A stretch of DNA of 64,000 nt, taken from NCBI GenBank assembly GCA_020161245.1, contig JAIUOK010000005.1, positions 1-64,000 of the forward strand, in the 5' to 3' direction. This document shows, piece by piece, positions 53,280 to 60,880 of the stretch (the stretch's first letter is position 1; every line of letters starts with the position of its first letter). Position numbers and translations under genes: made by a program. The notes below the pieces were generated by a model. The model worked only from the letters and a program-made list of their open reading frames with translations, was not told the DNA's origin and made no database searches. This stretch comes from Actinomycetota bacterium. Its GTDB lineage: Bacteria > Actinomycetota > Actinomycetes > S36-B12 > CAIYMF01.

Positions 53280-54475
53280 GCGCCGGCCAGCCTCTCCTCG
53301 AGGTCGACGACCGGCTCGGCCGGCGAGAGCAGGCCCCAGCGCGGGTGGACGCCGAAGTCCGACAGGCGCGCCACGGCGCGGCGCACCTCGACCACCTTGG
53401 CGCCCTCGGGCACGAGCATGACGACGAGGTCGCTGGACTTGGCCGTGACCTCGGCCCCCTCGCCGGCGCCGACGGTGCCGGCGGCGACCATCTCGACGTC
53501 GCGGCCGCGGGCGGGCTCCACGCCGTTCTTGGGAGCCCGGGTCGCGACCTCGGCACCTGCCTTGGGGGCCTTGCCGTTGGGCGCGGCGGTGCCGTTGGCG
53601 GCCGACTCGCGGCCGAGGCCGGCGAGCAGCGCGAGCATGTCGGTCTGGCGCAGCGGCTCGACGCCGACCACGGCCACCGTGGGCTCGGGCGTGCCGGCGA
53701 GCTCCTGCCAGCGCATCGCGAGCGCACGGGCGTCGTCGGGGGTCAGGGTCGACCAGTCCGAGACGGGCGCCTCGATGAGCTCGCCGAGCAGCGGCAGCGA
53801 GTCGACCCGGCGGTCGGCGCGCTCGAGCGCCGCAGCGGCGACGAGGCCGACGAGCAGGCCGAGCAGGCCGCCGATGAGGGCCGACGACGCCTTCGACTCG
53901 CCCAGCTTGGTGGCCGTCTCGGGCAGCTGCACCGGCTGGATCGAGCGCGGGGTGATCTGGCCGGGCGGCTTCTCGAGCGTGAGCACCTCGGCGAGCGCCG
54001 TCACGTTCGCGATGGCCTGCTCGGGGTTCTTGTCGACCGAGTCGAGGCGGATCAGCGCGGTGCCGGGGTCGTTGGTGACCGTCAGCCCCTTGCGCAGCGT
54101 CGTGGCGTCGGTGTCGGCCCGCTTGGCGGCCGCGGTGATGACGGCGTCGTCGAGCGGGATGAGGTTGGAGTAGGTGCTCGCGAGCTTGATGGCGGCGTCC
54201 GGCGAGCCGAGCGGGTTGCCGCTCGAGGCGGGCGGAGTGGCGGTGCTGCCGCTGGCGGTGCCGCTCGGGCTCGCGCTCGGGGTCGGCGTCGTGGTCGACA
54301 GGAACGCCGGCACGATCACGACGGCCTCGGCCTGGTAGGTCGCGGGCGTGCGGATGCCCAGCAGCAGGGCGACGCCGGCGCCGACGAGCGTGCAGGCGAC
54401 GACCAGGGCGCCCCGGCGCTTGGCGATGCGCAGCCAGCGCTTGGTGCGGCCGGGGCCGGAGGTGGCGGGACTCAT
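53276..54475 (-). CDS. Chain-length determinant (Wzz) family protein with degenerate kinase-like tail
   Basis: 399 residues. Two membrane segments (about residues 24-42 and 215-235) frame an extracytoplasmic domain, as in Wzz/CapA co-polymerases, with a Thr/Ser/Pro-rich insert just after the first. The C-terminal 165 residues resemble a tyrosine autokinase (BY-kinase) in outline, TVAVVGVEPLRQTDMLALLAGL taking the place of Walker A, but no GxxxxGK is present, so it cannot bind ATP the usual way. Overlaps both neighbours by 4 bases (ATGA and GTGA). Confidence 0.85.
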   Translation of the reverse strand: MSPATSGPGRTKRWLRIAKRRGALVVACTLVGAGVALLLGIRTPATYQAEAVVIVPAFLSTTTPTPSASPSGTASGSTATPPASSGNPLGSPDAAIKLASTYSNLIPLDDAVITAAAKRADTDATTLRKGLTVTNDPGTALIRLDSVDKNPEQAIANVTALAEVLTLEKPPGQITPRSIQPVQLPETATKLGESKASSALIGGLLGLLVGLVAAAALERADRRVDSLPLLGELIEAPVSDWSTLTPDDARALAMRWQELAGTPEPTVAVVGVEPLRQTDMLALLAGLGRESAANGTAAPNGKAPKAGAEVATRAPKNGVEPARGRDVEMVAAGTVGAGEGAEVTAKSSDLVVMLVPEGAKVVEVRRAVARLSDFGVHPRWGLLSPAEPVVDLEERLAGA

Positions 54476-55545
54476 GGGCTCGGGACCTCCGAGGTAACGG
54501 TGGGGCGGGCGGTGGCGGTGCGTGCGGGGTCTCCGCCTGCACCGCCGTCCGGCGGGGTCGGGTCGAGGCCGAGGACGTCGCGCAGGGCGTCCTCCTGCTC
54601 CGACCAGCGGCGCCGTTGCCGCTCCCGGACCTGGTCGAGCGAGCTGCGCAGCTCGTCGTGCCGAGCTACAGCATCCCGCAAGGAGACGGCCAGACTCTCG
54701 GCGTCGTTCCCCGTGGGCACGGCCTCGGGGAACAGGGCGGTCATCACCGGCGTGCCGGAGAGGACCAGGACACGGCGGGCGTACCCCGCCTCGTAGGCGG
54801 CACGCATGACCGACGTGGGCTCGTCGGTCAGCGCGAGGAGGATGTCGCAGCGGTCGACCTCGGCGGCGTAGGCCTCCTGGTCGAGCCAGCCGGTCAGCCG
54901 CACGTTGGGCGGCAGCGAGTCGAGCTGCCCCTCCGACGCGCGCCGCGGGTCGCCGGTGATGGCGATGTCGATCTCGGGCACGCGGCGGGCGGCCTCGACG
55001 ACGTCGTCGACGGGCTCGTCCTGGGCGAACACGCACGAGAACAGCACCTGGGGGCGCCCGCCGTCGAGGGGACGGGGGTCCGACACGGTCCAGTGCGGCG
55101 GCGCCTCGTGGAGCACGACGGCGCGGCCGCCCCACTCCTCCACGACGTCGGCCCACGACTGCGTCGTGACGAGCGTGGCGTCGGCGTGGCGGGCCAGCCA
55201 GCGGGTGACGGCCAGCGTGCGCTGCGCCTGCCGGTTGCCCTTGACGCCGAAGGACGCCGGGTGGCTGTCGAGCACGAACCGGCCGCCCGTGGCGCGGACG
55301 AACGCGATGGCCAGCAGCGACGGGTACACCGGCGGGTTCTGCACGACGACGGCGCGAGGGCGTCGGCGTACCAGCTCGGCCGCGGTGAGCACCATGCTGG
55401 CCGCGTAGCGCACCGGGGTGAGGCGGCGCGACGACAGGCTGGCGGGGTAGACGGTCGACGCCTCGCCGGCGAGGGCGCGGGCGAGGTCGCGTGCCCGCCC
55501 GGCGGTGGGCGCCCAGGCGAGGAACAGCACACGGGCCCGGCTCAT
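54472..55545 (-). CDS. Glycosyltransferase (GT4-like)
   Basis: 357 residues. N-terminal Rossmann-like half (LFLAWAPTAGRARDLARAL, DSHPASFGVKG) and C-terminal half with the nucleotide-sugar region (VLFSCVFAQDEPVDDVVEAA, DIAITGDPRR, LALTDEPTSVMRAAYEAGYA). The GT-B fold of family 4-type enzymes fits. It probably adds one sugar to the lipid-linked unit in the cytoplasm. Start and stop overlap neighbours by 4 bases; the last 35 residues are a disordered Pro/Thr-rich tail. Confidence 0.87.
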   Translation of the reverse strand: MSRARVLFLAWAPTAGRARDLARALAGEASTVYPASLSSRRLTPVRYAASMVLTAAELVRRRPRAVVVQNPPVYPSLLAIAFVRATGGRFVLDSHPASFGVKGNRQAQRTLAVTRWLARHADATLVTTQSWADVVEEWGGRAVVLHEAPPHWTVSDPRPLDGGRPQVLFSCVFAQDEPVDDVVEAARRVPEIDIAITGDPRRASEGQLDSLPPNVRLTGWLDQEAYAAEVDRCDILLALTDEPTSVMRAAYEAGYARRVLVLSGTPVMTALFPEAVPTGNDAESLAVSLRDAVARHDELRSSLDQVRERQRRRWSEQEDALRDVLGLDPTPPDGGAGGDPARTATARPTVTSEVPSP

Positions 55546-56498
55546 CGGGAGCCGTCCCGGAGCAGCTGGAACACCGGCGGGTCGGGGACGCGCTCGACCG
55601 TGCGGGCCATGGCGCGGGCGACGACGTCGGCGTCGAGCGCGTCCACCTCGCACGCGATCGCGACGCCTCGGCGGTCGAGCTCGGCTGCGATCTGCACCTG
55701 GTGGTCGTCGACGTGCTCGTGGCGCGCGATGCGGCGCGGCAGCATGATCGCGCACTTGCCCTCGGCCATCGCCATGAGCGCGGAGCCGGTGCCGGAGTGG
55801 GCGATGACGACGTCGGCCTCGCGGGCGGCCGCGGACAGCTCGGCCGCCGGGATGCTCACGCGGCCCTCGATGCCGAGGCCGGACACGTCGGTCTCGCCGG
55901 TCTGCCACAGCACCTCCGTGTCGCCGGGCAGCACGCGCAGCACCGCCTCGACGGCGCTGCGGAAGCCGTACCCCTCGATGGTGCCGAGGGTGACCACGGC
56001 CCGGGTCGGTTTGGTCGGCGCGTCGGCCAGGGCCGGCCCCGGACGGAAGCCGTCGAGGATCGAGCCGGCGTAGTGCCAGCGCCCGCCGGCCCAGGCGGGG
56101 TACTGCGTGTACAGGTTGACGCCGGGCAGCGCCGACACCATCCGGCCCGACAGCGACGGGCCCTCGGCGCGCGCGGCGGACTCGACGTAGTGGCAGCGGA
56201 TGCGGCGCGCGCGGGCCGGGCCCATGAACGACACCGCGACGCTGGCGCCGGTGCTGACGACGCGCTCGATGTCCGAGCCGCGCAGCATCTCGTCGGCCTG
56301 CTTGGCGATGCGCGCCGCCACCTTGTAGTCGCGCGGGGCGGCGTACGGAACGAAGACGACGTCCTCGCCCTCGAGGAGCGAGCGCGACTGCGGCGTGTCG
56401 AAGGTGACCCACCGGACGTCGCCGACAGGCAGGCGCGGACGCAGCGTCCACATCTGCTGCAGGTGCCCGCCCCCGGAGCACACGAGCAGGGTCGTCAC
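55542..56498 (-). CDS. Glycosyltransferase (GT28/MurG C-terminal-like)
   Basis: 318 residues from GTG 56498 overlapping the previous stop (GTGA). The start LLVCSGGGHLQQMWTLRPRL is the donor-binding loop of the PssD/Alg14-type partner, and the later AVVTLGTIEGYGF, VIAHSGTGSALMAMAEGK and HVDDHQVQIAAEL belong to the PssE/GT28 catalytic part. Both halves are fused in one chain, where many bacteria have two subunits. It likely adds a sugar (often glucuronic acid or galactose) to the priming sugar. Confidence 0.88.
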   Translation of the reverse strand: MTTLLVCSGGGHLQQMWTLRPRLPVGDVRWVTFDTPQSRSLLEGEDVVFVPYAAPRDYKVAARIAKQADEMLRGSDIERVVSTGASVAVSFMGPARARRIRCHYVESAARAEGPSLSGRMVSALPGVNLYTQYPAWAGGRWHYAGSILDGFRPGPALADAPTKPTRAVVTLGTIEGYGFRSAVEAVLRVLPGDTEVLWQTGETDVSGLGIEGRVSIPAAELSAAAREADVVIAHSGTGSALMAMAEGKCAIMLPRRIARHEHVDDHQVQIAAELDRRGVAIACEVDALDADVVARAMARTVERVPDPPVFQLLRDGSR

Positions 56499-57517
56499 GG
56501 AGCCTCCCCCTGGTAGCCCGGGGAGACGTACCCGACCCCGGGCGTGCCCGCCGGCAGCACGGCGTCGTCGGTCGTCTTCGACAGACGGACGCCGTCCTCC
56601 CACGGGCCGTACGGCTTGATCATGCCCTCGAGGTCGTCGCGAGGGTCGACCAGGACGATGTCCTGCGTCGAGAGCCACGTCGCCGGGGCGTCGGTCCAGA
56701 GCAGGTACGCGGCCTTGCCCTCGGGGCCGCTGGTGTCGCCGACGATGAGGATGCGGCGCAGGTCGAAGCGCTCGGGCTCCTCGTCGATGAACTGCTGCGG
56801 CAGCAGGAACAGGCCCTGGTACTGCGTGGTGCCGCGCAGGCCGTCGACGAGCAGCGTCCGCGGGCCGGCCCAGGTCTGCAGGATGTCGGCGTGGTGGCCC
56901 TCGTAGGAGCCGTGCACCAGGCCGACCTCGATGTTCTGCAGGATCACGGTCGCGCCGTAGCGCTGGTCGAGGTTGATGCCCTCGGCGAGGTCCTGGCCGG
57001 AGATCTTCACGCCCTCGACGTACGCCGTGCCGAACTGGTCCTTGAGCAGCAGGCCGGTGCGCTCGCTGTCCTTGGGCGCCTCCGACTCCGGCGGCACCAC
57101 GATCTCGCCGCCGAAGAGCACGACGTTGCGGCCGCCGCGGATCTCCAGGCCGCCGTCGAGGGTGATCGGGGTGTCGGGCAGCACGATGCGGTAGTCGCGG
57201 TCGGGCAGCAGCTCGAGGCGGCGGTTCTTCTGCGTGATGAGGATGGTCTCGGGCGACGTGAGCTCGGGCGGTTCCCAGGTGAGCCGCTTGGCCTTCTCGG
57301 CGTACGAGCTGATGGCGGGGCCCGCCACGGTGGCCGACGCCGAGGGCTCGGGCGTGCGGCCGAGGAGTCCGCTGTGCAGCAGCGACCAGACCGACACCGC
57401 GAGGACGGCGACGACGGCCACGGCGATCACGGCGTAGCCGGCGCGGGCGGTGCTCGACGGCGGCGTGCCGGGGTCGGCGGGCGGACGCGGCTGCACCCCG
57501 GACGAGCGCACGTGCAC
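56495..57517 (-). CDS. Membrane-anchored beta-helix-type protein, exopolysaccharide cluster
   Basis: 340 residues. A cytoplasmic head of 25 residues, one membrane segment (about 27-48), and an extracytoplasmic domain of about 270 residues with the repeating short beta-strand look of right-handed beta-helix proteins (GLEIRGGRNVVLFGGEIVV, AYVEGVKISGQDL, HHADILQTW, VDGLRGTTQYQGLFL). It ends GVGYVSPGYQG. The same domain forms the C-terminal part of the protein at 57825-59414, so the two are paralogues. First gene of the coupled run with both glycosyltransferases; function may be processing or guiding the polymer. Not a recognised family. Confidence 0.8.
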   Translation of the reverse strand: MHVRSSGVQPRPPADPGTPPSSTARAGYAVIAVAVVAVLAVSVWSLLHSGLLGRTPEPSASATVAGPAISSYAEKAKRLTWEPPELTSPETILITQKNRRLELLPDRDYRIVLPDTPITLDGGLEIRGGRNVVLFGGEIVVPPESEAPKDSERTGLLLKDQFGTAYVEGVKISGQDLAEGINLDQRYGATVILQNIEVGLVHGSYEGHHADILQTWAGPRTLLVDGLRGTTQYQGLFLLPQQFIDEEPERFDLRRILIVGDTSGPEGKAAYLLWTDAPATWLSTQDIVLVDPRDDLEGMIKPYGPWEDGVRLSKTTDDAVLPAGTPGVGYVSPGYQGEAP

Positions 57518-57595
57518 CCCCCATCGACTCGGACCGGCAAACGGCTGCGGACGTCGCGGCAGGCGCCGCGGCGAGGCCCCCAGCCTAAGGCGCTC

Positions 57596-57612
57596 GGTGA
57601 CGCCTCGTCACC
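57596..57612. promoter_or_regulatory. Palindrome before the exopolysaccharide operon
   Basis: GGTGACG-CCT-CGTCACC is a perfect inverted pair, 79 bases before the start of the 57517 gene, in the 307-base spacer 57518-57824. A likely dimer operator near the operon promoter. Confidence 0.45.
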
Positions 57613-57737
57613 GCGGGACGGGCGCGCTTGCTCCGGACGGGCGACGCCTCCGCAGGTCGTGCGGGGCCGGGTCGAGGGCCGATCACGGAGTGTGACGGAA
57701 GGCTCAGATCAGCGGCTGCGTCGATCGGGCGTACGGA

Positions 57738-57773
57738 CGAGGCCCCGCCCCCTGTGCGGGGGACGGGGCCTCG
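57738..57773 (-). terminator. Terminator after the malectin/beta-helix gene
   Basis: CGAGGCCCCG pairs with CGGGGCCTCG, with an inner CCCCC/GGGGG stem and one bulged A. It lies 52 bases after the 57825 stop and isolates that gene from the coupled exopolysaccharide operon. Confidence 0.75.
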
Positions 57774-57824
57774 GTCTGCGGGCGGGTCGCGGTCACGCTG
57801 GGGGCCGCGACCGGCCCGAGGGGG

Positions 57825-59414
57825 TCATCCGACGTAGCCGGGGCTGACGTAGCCGTAGCCGGCGCTGGCACCGAAGTCCTCGGGGGCCGATCCGGTGACG
57901 ACCTTCGGCCAGTCGGTGCTGGCGTTCCAGTTGCCGTTGCCGCCCTTGGTGTAGACCTCGCTGGTGGCGATGCTCGCCGGCGGGGCGACCTTCCACAGGA
58001 TGTACTTGGCCTGGGCGTTGCCGACGATGCCGACCCGCTTGAGCTGCCAGTCGCTGGAGATGACCGACGCCGTCGAGGTGTCGTGCGGGTTGAGGAACAT
58101 GCCCTGGTAGCCGGTCACGCAGCTGAAGCCGTCGACCTTGAGGCTGGTCGGGCCGTTCCACACCTGCAGGCAGTCCGCGTGGTTGTAGGCCTTCTCGCCG
58201 ACGAGCGTCGAGCCCATCGCGACGTTCTGCACGTGCACCTTGGCCAGCGGGGCGCTGACGTTGATGCCCTCGGACAGGCTGCCGGTCGAGCTGATGAAGC
58301 GGACGCCCTCGAGGTGGACCGTGCCGGTCTGGCCGGTGAAGTACGCGGCGCGCTTGACGTAGTGGTCGGCAGGCACGCCGGGGCCGGTGCCGCTGGAGTA
58401 CCAGCCGCCGCCGACGTCGACGGTGCCGCCGATGATGACGACGTTGCGACCGCCGGAGACCTCGAGCCCGTGGGTGTTCTTGTACACGGAGCCGGTCGGC
58501 AGCTTGAGGATGTAGTCGACGCCGGACGACAGCGAGATCTTGCCGTCGGAGCCGCTCGTCAGCGTCATCGTCACGGGGCTGGACAGCGCCGGCGGGGCCC
58601 ACGAGAGCGAGCCGGAGGCGGCGGGCGGCGGGGTGACCGGCGCGGGCGACGACGTCGTGGGGGCCGGCGTGGTCGTGACCGGGGCCGGCGTGCTGGTCGT
58701 CGGGGCCGGCGTGGTGGTCTCGGGTGCCGGGGTGGACGTGGTCGGCGCCGGGGTGGAGGTCGTCGGCGCCGGGGTGCTGTTGCTCGGCGTCGTCGTCGCG
58801 GTGTCGACCTGGACGACCTTGAGGCCGGTGACGATCGGCTTGTCGACCGACGCCTTGAACGCCAGGTTGAGGGTGCCGTCGGTGACCGCGACGCGCAGGG
58901 TGCGGGCGATCTCCTTGTCGTGGCCGGCGGTCTTGTAGATGTCGAGGCCGCTGAAGATGGTCTTGCCCTCGGCCGTCGCGCTGAAGACGCGCTTGCCGGA
59001 CGCGTTCCAGTAGGGCTCGTCCATGAGGACGGTGACGTCGTAGGTGCCGCTCGGGACCTTCACCGAGTAGCTCGACATGCCGAAGCGGTAGGACTTCGCG
59101 ACCGTGGCGTCGGTGGCGCCCGAGATCGAGTCCTTGGTCGAGCTGGCGGTGCCGCCGGAGAAGCCGGCGTCGGCCGACCACACGGTGCCGTCGGCCGCGG
59201 TGGCGCCGGCGCCGCCGGCGTCGATGCGCGCGGTGAAGCCCGCCGCGGTCGCGCTCGAGCCCGCCATGACGGCGGCCGTCATGCCGGCGGCAGCGACGGC
59301 GGAGGCCAGCGTCGTGGCGGTGATGGCGCGGGCGCGGGAAGGGCCGGTGGGTCGCAGTGCGGATGCGGAGCGCGCAGCGCGGTGCTGGTGGCGCCCGGTG
59401 AAGGTACTGGTCAT
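57825..59414 (-). CDS. Secreted malectin-domain and beta-helix-type protein
   Basis: 529 residues from ATG 59414 (AAGGGAG upstream). A long signal region (hydrophobic run ending AGSSATA) leads to a malectin carbohydrate-binding domain (FTARIDAGGAGATAADGTVW, YDVTVLMDEPYW, about residues 60-205), a Thr-Pro-Ala linker of about 70 residues (STPAPTTSTPAP repeats) and a C-terminal domain homologous to the membrane protein at 56495: GLEVSGGRNVVIIGGTVDV, SEGINVS, NHADCLQVWNGPTSLKVDG, TGYQGMFL and a final GYGYVSPGY. Likely an extracellular protein that binds the polymer. The domain is a candidate new polysaccharide-acting fold. Confidence 0.85.
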   Translation of the reverse strand: MTSTFTGRHQHRAARSASALRPTGPSRARAITATTLASAVAAAGMTAAVMAGSSATAAGFTARIDAGGAGATAADGTVWSADAGFSGGTASSTKDSISGATDATVAKSYRFGMSSYSVKVPSGTYDVTVLMDEPYWNASGKRVFSATAEGKTIFSGLDIYKTAGHDKEIARTLRVAVTDGTLNLAFKASVDKPIVTGLKVVQVDTATTTPSNSTPAPTTSTPAPTTSTPAPETTTPAPTTSTPAPVTTTPAPTTSSPAPVTPPPAASGSLSWAPPALSSPVTMTLTSGSDGKISLSSGVDYILKLPTGSVYKNTHGLEVSGGRNVVIIGGTVDVGGGWYSSGTGPGVPADHYVKRAAYFTGQTGTVHLEGVRFISSTGSLSEGINVSAPLAKVHVQNVAMGSTLVGEKAYNHADCLQVWNGPTSLKVDGFSCVTGYQGMFLNPHDTSTASVISSDWQLKRVGIVGNAQAKYILWKVAPPASIATSEVYTKGGNGNWNASTDWPKVVTGSAPEDFGASAGYGYVSPGYVG

Positions 59415-59836
59415 GGTCGAAGCTCCCTTTCGAGCACCGGACGGTGAGGGGGACCGTCTGCGGAGAGGTGCGCGAACAGTGGGCTTTTCGTGCTGGTGAG
59501 AGGCGGTCTTGAACCGGCTGCTCCGAACGAGTGGCGCAGCCCGCACCGACGGCGTTCAGGTCTCACCCGGTCGGCGGCCGACAACCGGAGCGGTGGTCCC
59601 TGCCGTGCGAGCAGCCGACGCCGCAGATCGTCGGAATCCCTTGCTGCACAGGGCTGCAGGCAGGGTCGCCACGCAGTGACACTGCGGAGGCCGCACCTCC
59701 CCCGATCGGCGGATCACAGGGCCGCAGGAGCGTCCCGGCGTCACGCTGCGTCGACCGATGCCTCCGGTCGGGGGACCGTGCCGCACCGTGCTGGGCCGCC
59801 CGGCGGACGCGCGCCGGGCCCGGCGCGCGCGGGGGT
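59415..59836. other. Intergenic region between malectin protein and phosphotransferase genes
   Basis: 422 bases without a supported gene; frames crossing it are Arg/Pro-rich and lack family features. The promoter of the malectin protein gene should lie near 59420-59560, but no convincing -10 was found. A 22-base palindrome lies at the far end. Confidence 0.5.
59808..59829 (-). terminator. 22-base GC palindrome after the phosphotransferase gene
   Basis: The exact palindrome CGCGCGCCGGG-CCCGGCGCGCG starts 7 bases after the phosphotransferase stop. It can form a stem of about 9 pairs with a 4-base loop; terminator-like, without a U-tract. Confidence 0.5.
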
Positions 59837-60880
59837 TCACCCGCCTGCAGCAACCGCCTCGCGCCACAGCGCGACGTTGCGGCTGGACTCCAGCAGCGCC
59901 AAGGCCCGCTCGCGCGTGTGAGCGTCCTCACCCGTCTCCACCCGGCCGAGGAGCCGCAGGGCCGCCCTCGCCCACGCGGTGACGACGAGCGGGCGCACGA
60001 GGTCGTCGTCGACCACGGATGCCAGCTCGTCGCGCAGGATGCGCCGCGCCCAGCCGTCGTCGGCGAGCAGGTCGCGCCGCAGCACCGGCACCTCGTCGGC
60101 GACGCCGTGCACACCGGCGCGCGCGAAGGCCAGGAACGCCAGCAGCTGGACGAGGTCGTGGGCCGGCAGGCCCGACACCTCGCCGAGCTCCCAGTCGACG
60201 ACGCCGAGGCGGCGCCCGCCGTCGAGGAGCAGCAGGTTGGGGTGCGCCGGATCGCCGTGCTCGAGCACCCGGGGGACGTCGCGCCCGCGCAGCGGCGACG
60301 CCTGCTCCCACGTGGCGGCGAGCAGGTCGAGCAGCGGGTGGCCCGAAGGCGCCACCTGCTCCAGCCTGGCGGCGGCGGGCGCGAGCAGCTCGTCGAGCGC
60401 GGCACCGCCGTCGGAGCGCCCCGTGACCGGCAGCCCACGCACCCAGGCCACGGCGACATCGGCCGACCTCGGGTCGCGGCGCACGCGCGCATGGTTGAGC
60501 GGCTCGCCCTCCACCGGCGTCTCGACCAGCACGCGGCGCTCCCCCGCCGTCACGCAGGCCAGCGCCTCCGGGGCGGTGCCGCGCAGATCCGGCGCGAGCT
60601 CGTGGAGGCGGCGCAGCACCGTGCCCTCGTGCAGCACCCCCTCGGTGTCCCACGCGCCGCGCGGGGTCTTGAGGACCCCGAGCACCCGGCCCCGGCGAAC
60701 CACCAGGCCGACCACGTGGCGGCTCTCGGCGAAGGCGGGGGTCACGTGCAGCACGGGCGCGCCCTCGGGCAGCAGCTCGGCCATCCGCGACGCCGGCTCC
60801 ACCCACTCCAGCGGTCCGGCGGGCTGCAGCGTGCCGGCGCGCAGGCCCGCGACCACGCCCTCGAGGTAGGTGGCCTGCAT
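59837..60880 (-). CDS. Phosphotransferase (APH/choline-kinase-like), exopolysaccharide cluster
   Basis: 347 residues. The kinase landmarks are LEHGDPAHPNLLLLDGG (catalytic loop with Asp and Asn) and LGVVDWELGE (metal-binding Asp). The N-terminal lobe is longer than in the APH at 36255. Enzymes of this type in surface-polymer clusters phosphorylate a sugar or lipid head; that is inference. The start shares one base with the flippase stop (TGATG), so it is coupled to it. Confidence 0.87.
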   Translation of the reverse strand: MQATYLEGVVAGLRAGTLQPAGPLEWVEPASRMAELLPEGAPVLHVTPAFAESRHVVGLVVRRGRVLGVLKTPRGAWDTEGVLHEGTVLRRLHELAPDLRGTAPEALACVTAGERRVLVETPVEGEPLNHARVRRDPRSADVAVAWVRGLPVTGRSDGGAALDELLAPAAARLEQVAPSGHPLLDLLAATWEQASPLRGRDVPRVLEHGDPAHPNLLLLDGGRRLGVVDWELGEVSGLPAHDLVQLLAFLAFARAGVHGVADEVPVLRRDLLADDGWARRILRDELASVVDDDLVRPLVVTAWARAALRLLGRVETGEDAHTRERALALLESSRNVALWREAVAAGG

